A stretch of 64,000 nt of DNA from Duganella sp. BJB476 (GTDB taxonomy: Bacteria; Pseudomonadota; Gammaproteobacteria; Burkholderiales; Burkholderiaceae_D), in assembly GCF_003416895.1 (NCBI RefSeq), contig NZ_QVIO01000006.1, positions 372,001 through 436,000 on the forward strand, given 5' to 3'. This document shows positions 1 to 9,100 of this stretch, in pieces (position 1 is the stretch's first letter; each line of letters starts with the position of its first letter). The translations under genes and the position numbers were made by a program. Under the pieces are notes generated by a model, which saw only the letters and a program-made list of their open reading frames with translations, did no database searches and had not been told where the DNA came from.

Positions 1-407
1 GCATATGCCTGCGCGGCCGGCGAGCGGGACGGTGACGGCGGCGACCAGCGCCACCACGTTTCAAGCTGGGCGGCCTCGCCCGGGCGGTGGTTCAACATCA
101 TCACATCGTCGTACAGCTCCAGCCGCTGCGCCGATGACGGGCCGCTGTTGGGCGCTTCGTCGACAGCGTGCTCGGCATCGACCATGTGGCACGGGTCGGA
201 CACTTCTTCAATATTGATTTTTCGCGGCGGCCGGGCGGGCGGCTGGTCGGCCGGTTCGGCCGGTTCGACCTGGGCGGCTTGCGCCAGCAAGCAGCCGCCG
301 TACTGCGGCGGCGGGGACGGGGGCGGCGCCGGCAGGTCGGCTGCCACGGCCGCACACGGCGGCAGCAGCGCCCACAGGACGACGGCGGTGCGGAATAAGG
401 TCTTCAT
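1..407 (-). CDS. Secreted proline-rich hypothetical protein (3' end outside window)
   Basis: Reading the minus strand from an ATG at 407 gives an open frame of 135 codons that runs off the left edge without a stop. The protein begins MKTLFRTAVVLWALLPPCAAVAA, a Sec-type signal peptide with likely cleavage after AVAA. A Pro-rich stretch follows (DLPAPPPSPPPQYGG), then an acidic segment with NIEEVSDPCHMVDAEHA. I recognise no family. The signal peptide and a clean upstream AT-rich region support a real gene. It is divergent from the nuclease gene at 636, so both probably use the 408-635 gap for promoters. The C-terminus is unknown and function cannot be inferred. Confidence 0.6.
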   Translation of the reverse strand, partial: MKTLFRTAVVLWALLPPCAAVAADLPAPPPSPPPQYGGCLLAQAAQVEPAEPADQPPARPPRKINIEEVSDPCHMVDAEHAVDEAPNSGPSSAQRLELYDDVMMLNHRPGEAAQLETWWRWSPPSPSRSPAAQAY

Positions 408-507
408 GATGGCCCCAGTAACGTGGATCGCCAAAAGTTTCTTAAATATAACTTATATTGCGTTTAAGTAATCGTAGCACGCACCGGCGCAACTGGCGAG
501 AAAAAGC

Positions 508-525
508 TTAGTCCAAACGGACTAA
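508..525. promoter_or_regulatory. Inverted repeat TTAGTCC-N4-GGACTAA upstream of the nuclease gene
   Basis: A perfect 7-bp inverted repeat with a 4-nt spacer (AAAC) lies about 110 bp before the nuclease start, in the divergent gap between the secreted protein and exeM. No T-tract follows it, so an operator is more likely than a terminator. The cognate regulator is unknown. Confidence 0.3.
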
Positions 526-572
526 AGGCATGTCATCAAGGCGTCAATCCGGCCGTCTAATATGCAAAATGC

Positions 573-588
573 AATGTTTGAAAACATT
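573..588. promoter_or_regulatory. AT-rich palindrome AATGTTTGAAAACATT (possible operator)
   Basis: Arms AATGTTT and AAACATT flank a 2-nt centre, about 50 bp before the nuclease ATG at 636. The position suits a repressor site over a promoter. No experimental or family evidence identifies the binding protein. Confidence 0.3.
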
Positions 589-635
589 TTGTTAAGACCG
601 CCGCGCCGACCTTTTCTCTCCACCAGGATCTACTC

Positions 636-3600
636 ATGAAAAAAACTTCCCACACGCCGAACGCCCAGGCTGCCTCCACGCCGGGCCGGCGCACCATCAT
701 CGCCGCAGCCCTGATGGCGGGCTTGTCGGCATCGGCCCACGCCGATTCGCCGGTCGTGATCAGCCAGGTGTACGGCGGCGGCGGCAACTCCGGCGCCACC
801 ATCAAGAACGATTTCATCGAACTGTTCAACCGCGGCACGCAACCGGTCAACCTGACCGGCTGGAGCGTGCAATACGCCAGCGCCGCCGGCGCCTCGTGGC
901 AAGTGACCAAGATCAGCGGCACGCCGGTGCTGCAACCGGGCCAGTACTACCTGGTGCAGGAAGCGGCCGGCACTGGCGCCGGCTCCCTGCTGACCCCGGA
1001 CAGCACAGGCACCATCCCGATGAGCGGCACCGCCGGCAAGGTCGCGCTGGTGAACGACAGCAACGCCTTGTCGGGCGCCGCGCCGTCCGGCGCCACCCTG
1101 GTGGACTTGCTGGGCTTTAACGCCGGCTACTTCGAAGGCAGCAACGGCCCCGGCCTGAGCAACACCACCGCCGCGCTGCGCGCCAACGGCGGCTGCACCG
1201 ACACCGACAACAACGGCAGCGACTTCGCCGCCGGCACGCCGGCCCCGCGCAACACCGCCAGCCCGCTGCATTCGTGCAGCGCGCCGCCGGCGCCGCCTAT
1301 CGTCGCCAGCTGCCCGGCCAATCTGGCGATGGCGGTCGGCTTTGCCGGCGTCGCCGACCTGAGCGCGACCGATGCCGACGGCATCGTCAACAACGCCGTC
1401 ATCACCTCGACCACCGTGCCGGGCATCAGCCTGGTGAACTTCCTGGCCGCCTCGGCCGCCGGCGCCAACGCCACGGTCAGCCTGAACGTGGCCGCCAGCG
1501 TGCCGCAGGGCAGCTACCCGGTGGTGGTGCGCTTCGATAACGACCAGGCGCAGCAGGCCAGCTGCACCATCAACGTCAGCGTCGCCTTGCCGACCGCCGT
1601 CAGCCACACCATTCCGCAAATCCAGGGCCCTGGCGAGACCAGCCCTTACGCCGGCACCGTGCAGACCACCGAAGGCGTGGTCACGGCCAAGGTCGGCTCC
1701 GGCTTCTTCATCCAGGACGCGGTCGGCGACGGCAATCCGCAGACCTCGGACGGCATCTTCGTCTACACCACCGCCGCCAACACCGGCACCGTGCAGGTCG
1801 GCGACCAGGTGCGCATCACCGGCACCGTCAGCGACTACGCGCCGGTGGCCGGCGGCCACGCCTACACCGAGCTGCAAACCATCACCGCCATCGTCAAGAC
1901 CGGCAGCGGCATCGCCATCACCCCGACCAACATCCAGCTGCCATACGCCAACCTGGGCCAGGTCGAAGGCATGCTGGTGCGCTTCACCAACGCGCTGACC
2001 GTGTCGCAGCTGGAGTTCCTGGGCGACCGCGGCGAAGTGACGTTGTCGTCCGGCCGCCTGGAAGCGCCGACCAACCACTACCGCGCCGGCTCGGACGAGG
2101 CCAAGGCCCTGGCGATCGCCAACGCCGGCAACCAGATCGTGCTGGACGACGGCATCTTCGTCACCCCGACCACCATCCCTTACCTGGGCGCGGACGGCTC
2201 GCTGCGCGCCGGCGACACCGTCTCCGGCCTGACCGGCGTGGTCGACTTCGGCGCCAAGGGCGGTGGCGGCGCCGGCTTCAAGCTGCAGCCGACCGTGGCG
2301 CCAGTGTTCTCGCAGGACAATCCGCGCACCGCGCCGCCAGTCCTGGTGGCCGGCAACATCAAGGTCGCCAGCGCCAACGTGCTGAACTACTTCACCACCT
2401 TCACCAACGGCACCGACGTGGAAGGCCGCAGCGGCCAGGGTTGCTCGCTGGGCTCCAGCGTCAGCAAGTCCAACTGCCGCGGCGCCGACAACCTGAACGA
2501 GTTCAACCGCCAGACCGCCAAGATCGTCGGCGAACTGAAGGCCATCAACGCCGACGTCTTCGGCCTGATGGAAATCCAGAACAGCGGCGAATACACGGTC
2601 GGCTACCTGGTCAACGCACTCAACGAGGCGATCTCGCCGGGCACCGGCTTCCAGACCTACGCGGTCGTGCCCAAGCCGGCCGCCACCGGCACCGACGCCA
2701 TCCGCGTCGCCATGATCTACAAGCCGGCCTCGCTGACCATGGTGGGCGGCGCGCTGTCCGACGCCGACGGCGTCAACAACCGTCCGCCGATGGCGCAGAC
2801 CTTCGTCGCCGCCAACGGCGCCAAGTTCTCGCTGATCGTCAACCACCTGAAATCGAAGGGCAGCTGCCCGACCGGTTCCGGCGCCGACGCCGACAACGGC
2901 GACGGCCAGAGCTGCTGGAACGCCAGCCGCATCAACCAGGCCACCCGCCTGGTCAACGTGTTCGCGCCGCAGGTGGCAGCCGCCGCCGGCGACGCCAAGG
3001 TGCTGATGATCGGCGACTTCAATTCCTACGGCATGGAAGATCCGATCAAGGTCATCACCGACAAAGGCTTCGTCAACCAGCTGGAGCGCTACGTGCGCGG
3101 TGGCGGCGGCATGCCTTACTCCTTCGTCTTCAACGGCGAAGCGGGCTACCTGGATCACGCGCTGGCCAACGCGGCGATGAGCGCCTCGGTGGTGGACGCC
3201 GCCGAATGGCATAACAACGCCGACGAGCCGACCGTGGTCGACTACAACACCGACGGCAAGCCGGAAGACAAGTACACCGCCGCACCATACCGCGCTTCCG
3301 ACCACGACCCGGTCGTCATCAGCCTGAACCTGGCCGCGCCGTACAGCGACGTCAGCGCCAGCGTCAAGGCGGCCGGCACCGGCCTGGTGCTGAACCGCGC
3401 CACCGGCAAGTACAGCTCGACGTTCTCGGTCACCAACACCGGCGCAGCCGCGCTGAGCGGCCCGTTCCAGGTCGAGTTTGACGGCCTGCCGGCCGGCATC
3501 ACGCTGAGCAACGCCAGCGGCAGCCATGCCGGCGCGCCTTACATCACCGTCAACGCCGCCACCCTGGCGCCGGGCGCCACCGTCTCGTTCGCGCTGAGCT

Positions 3601-3662
3601 TCAGCAAGACCGGCACGGCCAATATCAGCTACACCACCAAAGTCTACAGCGGCACTTTCTAA
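636..3662 (+). CDS. ExeM/NucH-family extracellular endonuclease with lamin-tail domain
   Basis: A secreted 1008-aa DNase that probably degrades extracellular DNA outside the cell. Residues 1-36 form a long signal peptide ending SASAHA. Residues ~37-145 resemble a lamin-tail domain (VVISQVYGGGGNSG, NDFIELFNRG). An OB-like segment lies near 330-420 (GFFIQDAVGDGNPQTSDGIF). From ~575 there is an endonuclease/exonuclease/phosphatase domain with KVASANVLNYF, catalytic Glu in LMEIQNSG (~643), NHLKSKG, GDFNSYG (~792) and the terminal SDHDPV (~888). The last ~100 residues look like an Ig-type beta domain. This layout fits the ExeM/NucH family of secreted nucleases. The start has AGGA 9 nt upstream. 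A PEP-CTERM gene follows after 10 nt and is probably cotranscribed. There is no PEP-CTERM tail on the nuclease itself. Confidence 0.92.
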   Translation: MKKTSHTPNAQAASTPGRRTIIAAALMAGLSASAHADSPVVISQVYGGGGNSGATIKNDFIELFNRGTQPVNLTGWSVQYASAAGASWQVTKISGTPVLQPGQYYLVQEAAGTGAGSLLTPDSTGTIPMSGTAGKVALVNDSNALSGAAPSGATLVDLLGFNAGYFEGSNGPGLSNTTAALRANGGCTDTDNNGSDFAAGTPAPRNTASPLHSCSAPPAPPIVASCPANLAMAVGFAGVADLSATDADGIVNNAVITSTTVPGISLVNFLAASAAGANATVSLNVAASVPQGSYPVVVRFDNDQAQQASCTINVSVALPTAVSHTIPQIQGPGETSPYAGTVQTTEGVVTAKVGSGFFIQDAVGDGNPQTSDGIFVYTTAANTGTVQVGDQVRITGTVSDYAPVAGGHAYTELQTITAIVKTGSGIAITPTNIQLPYANLGQVEGMLVRFTNALTVSQLEFLGDRGEVTLSSGRLEAPTNHYRAGSDEAKALAIANAGNQIVLDDGIFVTPTTIPYLGADGSLRAGDTVSGLTGVVDFGAKGGGGAGFKLQPTVAPVFSQDNPRTAPPVLVAGNIKVASANVLNYFTTFTNGTDVEGRSGQGCSLGSSVSKSNCRGADNLNEFNRQTAKIVGELKAINADVFGLMEIQNSGEYTVGYLVNALNEAISPGTGFQTYAVVPKPAATGTDAIRVAMIYKPASLTMVGGALSDADGVNNRPPMAQTFVAANGAKFSLIVNHLKSKGSCPTGSGADADNGDGQSCWNASRINQATRLVNVFAPQVAAAAGDAKVLMIGDFNSYGMEDPIKVITDKGFVNQLERYVRGGGGMPYSFVFNGEAGYLDHALANAAMSASVVDAAEWHNNADEPTVVDYNTDGKPEDKYTAAPYRASDHDPVVISLNLAAPYSDVSASVKAAGTGLVLNRATGKYSSTFSVTNTGAAALSGPFQVEFDGLPAGITLSNASGSHAGAPYITVNAATLAPGATVSFALSFSKTGTANISYTTKVYSGTF

Positions 3663-3672
3663 GGATACGACC

Positions 3673-4299
3673 ATGTTCAAACCAAACTTCTCCCTCACCC
3701 TGCGCCATGCCGCGCTGGCGCTGGCGCTGAGCGCCTGCGCTGGCCTGGCCTCGGCCCAGACCCTGCATGTGGAACTGAACACCGCCTCGCTGGGCAGCAG
3801 CGGCTTCCTGGACCTGCAGTTCAATCCGGCGAACACTCCGGCCATCTTCGCCAGCGCCACCATCAGCCATCTGACCGGCTTCGGTGACCTGTCCGGCGTC
3901 GCCTTGCTGGGCGACGTGCAGCAGCACGCCAGCGGTTTCTCGTTCGGCAACACCACCGACTACAACGACCTGTTCCAGGCGATGTCCTTCGGCGGCAAGG
4001 TCGGCTTCGACGTCACCTTCGGCGGCCTGTCCGATCCGTCGCCGGCTGCGATCCAGAGCAAGTTCGCGGTGTCCTTCTACGGCGCCGACCGCACCACGGT
4101 ACTGGGCAACGCCAATCCGGACGGCAGCCTGATGTCGATCACCTGGCAGCCGACCGCCGGCGCCGGCGCGCTGTCGTCGGACATCACCGACCACGCGGTT
4201 GGCAGCATCAGCGCGGTGCCGGAACCGTCGGCCTGGGCCATGCTGGGCGCCGGCCTGGCGCTGGTCGGTTTTGCACGCCGCCGCAAGCTCGCCGCCTGA
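3673..4299 (+). CDS. PEP-CTERM sorting-domain protein
   Basis: A 208-aa exported protein. Its N-terminal signal peptide ends around GLASAQ. The middle is beta-rich with little sequence identity, resembling the NF038129-type PEP-CTERM proteins. The C-terminus is a textbook PEP-CTERM tail: VPEPSAWAMLGAGLALVGF followed by ARRRKLAA. Exosortase is expected to cut at the PEP motif and release or anchor the protein at the envelope; no exosortase gene is in this window. AAGGA lies 8 nt before the ATG. It follows the nuclease by 10 nt and is followed by a hairpin terminator, so the two form a bicistronic unit. The molecular function of the mature part is unknown. Confidence 0.9.
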   Translation: MFKPNFSLTLRHAALALALSACAGLASAQTLHVELNTASLGSSGFLDLQFNPANTPAIFASATISHLTGFGDLSGVALLGDVQQHASGFSFGNTTDYNDLFQAMSFGGKVGFDVTFGGLSDPSPAAIQSKFAVSFYGADRTTVLGNANPDGSLMSITWQPTAGAGALSSDITDHAVGSISAVPEPSAWAMLGAGLALVGFARRRKLAA

Positions 4300-4314
4300 G
4301 TTTTTCAGGACTGC

Positions 4315-4376
4315 AAAAAAACGACATGTGCGCTTGCGACGCTCAAGATCGTCGCAATGCCACATGTTGTTTTTTC
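4315..4376 (+). terminator. Two-tier hairpin with T-tract after the nuclease/PEP-CTERM unit
   Basis: The outer stem AACGACATGTG pairs with CACATGTTGTT (one G-T), and a nested stem TTGCGACG/CGTCGCAA lies inside. A run of T residues follows (4370-4375). Position and structure fit a rho-independent terminator, and the A-run on the left makes it potentially bidirectional. Confidence 0.8.
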
Positions 4377-4526
4377 GTTTAGGCAGTGTCTTCTAAATGG
4401 CAAGCCACGCAGGCCGGCATTGGATCGCCGTTGGATATATATGGCGAAGCTCTAAATCACGCTTGGAAATCATATTAGTAATGCCAGATTGCTTGTTGCA
4501 TAGTGCTTCCTTTACACGGATTTGCC

Positions 4527-5264
4527 ATGCGACCCGCCCATATCCTTGTCATTGAAAACGAGCCTGCGATCCAGGAACTCATCGCCCTCAACCTGAGCAT
4601 GGCCGGCTATGCCGTCCAGCGCGCGCGCGACGCCGAAAGCGCGCTGCTGATGCTGGAAGACAGCCTGCCGGCGATGGTCATGCTGGACTGGAACCTGCCC
4701 GGCCAGTCCGGCCTGTCGCTGATACGCCGGCTGCGCGCGCAGCCGCGCACGCGCGACCTGCCCATCATCATGGTGACCGCCCGCTGCGGCGAGTCGGACA
4801 AGATCATGGCGCTGGAAAGCGGCGCCGACGACTACATGACCAAACCCTTCAGCCCGCGCGAGATGGTGGCCCGCGTGCACGCGCTGCTGCGCCGCCTGCA
4901 GCAGCCGGCCCAGCCGCAACCGGCGGACGCGGTGCAGATGGCCGGCCTGCGGCTCGATCCGCACACGCTGCGCGTGACGGCCGGCGCCCGCGAGCTGGCC
5001 ATGGGCCGGGTCGAATTCAAGCTGCTGAGCTTCCTGATGAACCACCCGGAGCGGGTGCATACCCGCGCCCAGCTGCTCGACCAGGTGTGGGGCAACGCCG
5101 TCTACCTCGACGAGCGCACCGTGGACGCCCATGTCGGCCGCCTGCGCAGCGCGCTGCAGCCCAGCGGCCACCAGGAACACATCGAAACCGTGCGCGGCAG
5201 CGGCTACCGCTTCGTCGCCTGGGAGCAGGGCGCCAGGACGGTGCGTGAGCCGGCCAGGGCCTGA
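4527..5264 (+). CDS. PhoB/OmpR-family response regulator (orphan)
   Basis: A cytoplasmic DNA-binding response regulator of about 245 aa. The receiver domain starts MRPAHILVIENEPAIQEL. The likely phosphoacceptor Asp is in MVMLDWNLPGQSG, followed by the conserved Thr (IIMVTARCG) and Lys (YMTKPFSPREM). A C-terminal winged helix follows (RTVDAHVGRLRSAL, ETVRGSGYRF). An in-frame GTG at 4503 would add eight residues, but the receiver fold starts at the ATG used here. No histidine kinase is adjacent, so the partner kinase is elsewhere. The gene ends 2 nt before an EpsA-like LuxR-type regulator, so the two are surely cotranscribed. Flanking PEP-CTERM genes suggest, by inference only, control of envelope or exopolysaccharide functions. 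Confidence 0.9.
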   Translation: MRPAHILVIENEPAIQELIALNLSMAGYAVQRARDAESALLMLEDSLPAMVMLDWNLPGQSGLSLIRRLRAQPRTRDLPIIMVTARCGESDKIMALESGADDYMTKPFSPREMVARVHALLRRLQQPAQPQPADAVQMAGLRLDPHTLRVTAGARELAMGRVEFKLLSFLMNHPERVHTRAQLLDQVWGNAVYLDERTVDAHVGRLRSALQPSGHQEHIETVRGSGYRFVAWEQGARTVREPARA

Positions 5265-5266
5265 CG

Positions 5267-6073
5267 ATGGAACAACTGGTCATCTTGAGCAAGCTGGAGC
5301 AGGAATACCTGCTGCACGCGATCGAGGCGGTGTTGCCGGTGCGGCAGGCGCGCCAGCTGTGCCTGTGGACCCAGGGCCAGTTCCAGGCGCTGCTGCCGCA
5401 CCGCATCATGGTCTGCCTGCAATTCGGCGCGCAGGACGAACTACAGCACGTCGAGTGCATGCACAGCACGGTGCTGGACACCGGCCTGCTGGCCCGCCTG
5501 GGCGACAAGACCGACGGCCTGGCGCTGCGGCTGGCGCGCCACTGTCGCGACGGCCTGCGGCTGCCGGCCATGCTGGACGCCACCGGCGCCGCCACTGGGC
5601 TGGCGGACGCGCCGCGCCAGCCGCTGGCGCCGTTCCTGGACGAGCTGCGCGCGCTGGGCCTGGACAACCTGCTGCTGCACGGCACCGAGCGCCTGCCGGG
5701 CGGCTCGACCTTCTTCGTGCTGTTTGGCCTGCCGCACCGGCCGCGCCCGCGCCACGCCTACTTCTTCGAACTGCTGCTGCCGCACCTGCACCTGGCGTTG
5801 CAGCGGGCCGGCCAGCAGCAGCGCCAGGCCCGCGCCGGCGCGCTGGCGCGGCCGGTCAGCGCGCGCGAGATGGAAATCCTGCACTGGGTGCGCGAGGGCA
5901 AAAGCAACGAGGAAATCGGCCTGATCCTCGGCATCAGCGGCCTGACGGTGAAGAACCACCTGCAACGGACGTATCGCCTGCTGGGCGTGTCCAACCGGGC
6001 GCATGCGATCGCGCGCGGCATGGCCTTGCACTTGTTCGAACAGCCGCCGGCGCCGCTGGCGCGCGCCGCCTGA
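5267..6073 (+). CDS. LuxR-type regulator, EpsA-like (PEP-CTERM/XrtB-associated)
   Basis: A 268-aa transcription factor. The C-terminal ~65 residues are a LuxR/GerE helix-turn-helix: SAREMEILHWVREGKSNEEI, then GISGLTVKNHLQRTYRLLGV. The N-terminal ~190 residues contain LCLWTQGQFQALLPHRIMVC, which resembles the sensory part of the EpsA regulators found with exosortase B/PEP-CTERM exopolysaccharide loci. That assignment is from memory of the family and is moderately sure; the LuxR-type DNA-binding domain is certain. There is no receiver domain. It follows the PhoB-like regulator by 2 nt. The combination next to three PEP-CTERM genes suggests a regulatory role in the exosortase/EPS system. Confidence 0.8.
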   Translation: MEQLVILSKLEQEYLLHAIEAVLPVRQARQLCLWTQGQFQALLPHRIMVCLQFGAQDELQHVECMHSTVLDTGLLARLGDKTDGLALRLARHCRDGLRLPAMLDATGAATGLADAPRQPLAPFLDELRALGLDNLLLHGTERLPGGSTFFVLFGLPHRPRPRHAYFFELLLPHLHLALQRAGQQQRQARAGALARPVSAREMEILHWVREGKSNEEIGLILGISGLTVKNHLQRTYRLLGVSNRAHAIARGMALHLFEQPPAPLARAA

Positions 6074-6075
6074 GC

Positions 6076-6107
6076 AAAAAAAAGCGCCGGGCCTCGCGGC
6101 CCGGCGC
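6076..6107 (-). terminator. Rho-independent terminator of the subtilase operon
   Basis: GCGCCGGGC/GCCCGGCGC forms a 9-bp GC-rich stem with a 6-nt loop. On the minus strand it is followed by eight T residues (plus-strand A-run 6076-6083). It lies just after the subtilase stop codon. Confidence 0.88.
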
Positions 6108-6126
6108 CATTCACCGCGTCGACAGC

Positions 6127-9100
6127 TTACTGGGCGCCGACGCCGCGTGCGATCCGGTCTGGCTGCGCCAATGGCACCGGATTATTGGTTTCCACTTTCA
6201 GCACCGTGGTGGCGGCGACGCCACCGTCGAGACCGAGGTACTGGATGCCGCCGTAGTAGCGGGTGCCTGCCGCCAGGCCGGACCAGCTGGCGCTGACCGA
6301 CGCCGTGCTGGCCGCGTACACCTGGCTCGGCACGGCGACACGCAGCGCGCCACCGGTGTCGCTGCGGGTCACCACGGCCGACGACAGCTTGAAGTCGGTC
6401 GCGCTGCCGTTGGCGGCGGCGTAGCCGATCACGCACACGCTGTAGCTGCCGGCGTCCGGCGAGGTCAGGATCACCGACTCGTTGGAGCCGCCGTGTCCGC
6501 TGTAGCCGATGATGTTTCCGCCGCTCAGCACTGCCAGGTCGAGATCGTCGTTGCCGTTGCCGGAGCTGGTGTCGGCATTGAACAGTTCGAACGCCGCCAC
6601 CACCGTGTTGGCGGCGATGCTGACCGGCGCCACGCTGGTGCCGGCGGCGCCGCTGTTGCAGGCGGCCTTCACCTGATCGAGCGTGTCGACTGAACCGGTG
6701 GCCGCCTCGGCCACCGTCATGGTGGCGCTCTTGGTGACTGCCTTCATGCCGCCGCTGGCGGCGTTCATGCGGCCCGCGAAGCCGGTGCCGACGGTCAGCG
6801 AGGCGTTGCCGGTGACCTTGGTGCTGGTCAGCAGCGCCGGCGCGGTGACCGGCTTGCCGCTGCGGGCCGTGACCGGGATGCGCACGATGTGGCTGCCATC
6901 GGTCCAGGTCAGCGAACCGTACTGCCAGACGTTGTCGGCGGCGTTGGTGCGGGTCAGCTTGACGGTGAAGCTGCCGGTCGCGCCCGGCGCCAGGCTCAGC
7001 GACGACGGCGCTACCACCGCCGTGTAGCCGCTGATGCTGGCGCTGGCGTTGTAGGTCGCCTGCGCCGTGCCGACGTTGGTGACGCTGCGGCTGACGGTGA
7101 CGCTGCCCAGCACATTGCCCAGCGTGATCGACGGCAGGTTCAGGTTGTAGCCGGCCAGGGTGCCGTTGCTGCACTGGGTGGTGACGCCGGCGCCGCACAG
7201 GTATTTCTTGTAGTCGATCGCGCCGGCGTCGTACACCAGGCCCGGATCGGTGGCGCCGCTCGGGTTATAGGCGTTGCCGTCGGCCGGGTGCAGCATGGTG
7301 CCGAACGGATTGATGTGGCCCGCGCCCTGTGCCCATGGCAGGATGCCCTGCTGGGCGCCAGCCAGGCCGTCGCTGAAGGTCGGCGTGGCGGTGGTCATCA
7401 GCGCCGACTTGATCGCCGCTGGCGACCAGCCCGGATGCTGCTGGCGCAACAGCGCGGCCACGCCGGCCACGTGCGGCGCGGCCATCGAGGTGCCCTGGTA
7501 CAGCGCCCAGGCGGCCTGCGGTGGCAGGGTGCCGGTGTTGAGCGAAGCTTGCTGCGCTGGCGTCAGTTCCGGCGTCACGCCGGCCAGGATGTCGACGCCG
7601 GGCGCCGCCATGTCAGGCTTGAGCACGTTGCCGTCGCTGAGGTTGGGGCCACGCGAGGAGAAGTTGGCGATCACCGGCGCCGGCGACGAGCCGACCGCGT
7701 TGACGAAGTGGGTCAGCGCGGCGGTGCTGTTGGCCAGCTGGGCGTAGGTCTGGACCAGCGCGCCATCGGCGGCCGACAGGTGGACCGTCGGCACCGAGTG
7801 CACTTCGGCCACCAGGCCGGCGCCGTTGTCGACCATCACCATGCCGACGCCGCCGGCTTCCTTGACGGCCAGGCTCTTGTCGACGCGGGCGTTGGTGCCG
7901 CGCACGCAGGTGACGATCTTGCCGGCCACCTTCGCATGGTCGAGCACGGCCACGCCGCCGTTCGAGCCGGCGCTGTAGCACAGCTTGGCGAGGTTGGCGT
8001 CGGCGCCGGCCACGGCGGCGTCTTCCGAGCGGATGATCGGGGTGCCGGCCGGCAGCGCGTCGATGTTGAGCGAGGCGCCACTGTAGGTGGCGCCGCTGCC
8101 CAGCTTGACGTCAGCCTTGAGGAAGCGGTTGTGGCTGGCGGCGGCGATGGTCGACAGCCACGGTCCGATGTGGTTGACCGTTTGCGCCGGGCCGTCGTTG
8201 CCGGCCGAGGCCGAAACGAACACGCCGGCGTTGGTGGCGCGCAGGAAGGCCTGCTCGACCGCGTCGTTCGGCGTGGTGCCGCCGCTGATCGAATAGTTGA
8301 TGACGTGGACGCCATCCTGCACGGCGCGGTCGATCGCTGCCACGCTGTCGTCGGTCCAGCAGCTGTTCTTGCCGCCGGTGGCGTCGGTGGCGTCGTTGTA
8401 GCTCCAGCACACCTTGTACATGGCGATGCGGGCGCGCGGCGCCATGCCCGACACGGCGCCCATCGGGATGCCGTTCAGGATCGAGGGCACGCCGTTGTTG
8501 CCGCCTGCTGTGCTCGACGTGTGGGTGCCGTGGCCGCCGTGGCCGACGGTGCCGCCGATCGAGTCGCGCGGCGAGACGAATTCGGTCCAGTGCAGCGATT
8601 TGCCGGAGGCGTCGAAGCCGCTCTTGAAGTAGCGCGCGCCGATCAGCTTGTTGTTGCAGGAGGCCACGGTGAAGCCCTCGCCGGTCTGGCAGGTGCCGTT
8701 CCAGTTGGCCGGCGCGCCGTAGGCGATGCTGCCGCCCTGGTCGAAGGTCGGCACGCCGTTGCTGTCGACGCGGTCCGCGTAGGAGGGGTTTTCCGGCCAG
8801 ATGCCGCCGTCGACCACGCCGATGACGATGTTCTCGCCCGCGTGTTCCTTGCCGCCGAGCTGCGCCCACAGGCCGTTCGGGCCGTCCAGGCCGAGGAAGG
8901 TCGGGGTGTAGTTGGTCAGCAGGTGGTTTTCCGTGTTGGCGGTGATGGTCGACACGGCGCTGTTCGCTTGCAGGGTGCGCACTTCAGTGTCGGTCAGCAT
9001 GGCCGAGAAGCCGTTCAGCACCACCTTGTAGTCGTGGTTGATCGGCGCGTTCGGCACCAGCGCCTTGACGTCGGCCTGCTTCTGGTCCAGGTAGTCCATG

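Noticed and set aside
493..508. TGGCGAGAAAAAGCTT as a sigma-54 promoter for the nuclease
   Set aside because: The -12 GC element does not match TTGCW, and the -24 part is weak.
630..3956. 1108-codon open frame on the minus strand opposite the nuclease gene
   Set aside because: Composition is the repetitive Val/Gly/Arg/His pattern of antisense to high-GC coding DNA; no family motifs, and the plus strand has a full ExeM-type protein with signal peptide and ribosome site.
5131..6693. 520-codon plus-strand frame across the two regulators and into the subtilase
   Set aside because: Out of frame with both regulators, crosses a terminator, and reads as Ala/Gly/Arg-rich noise.
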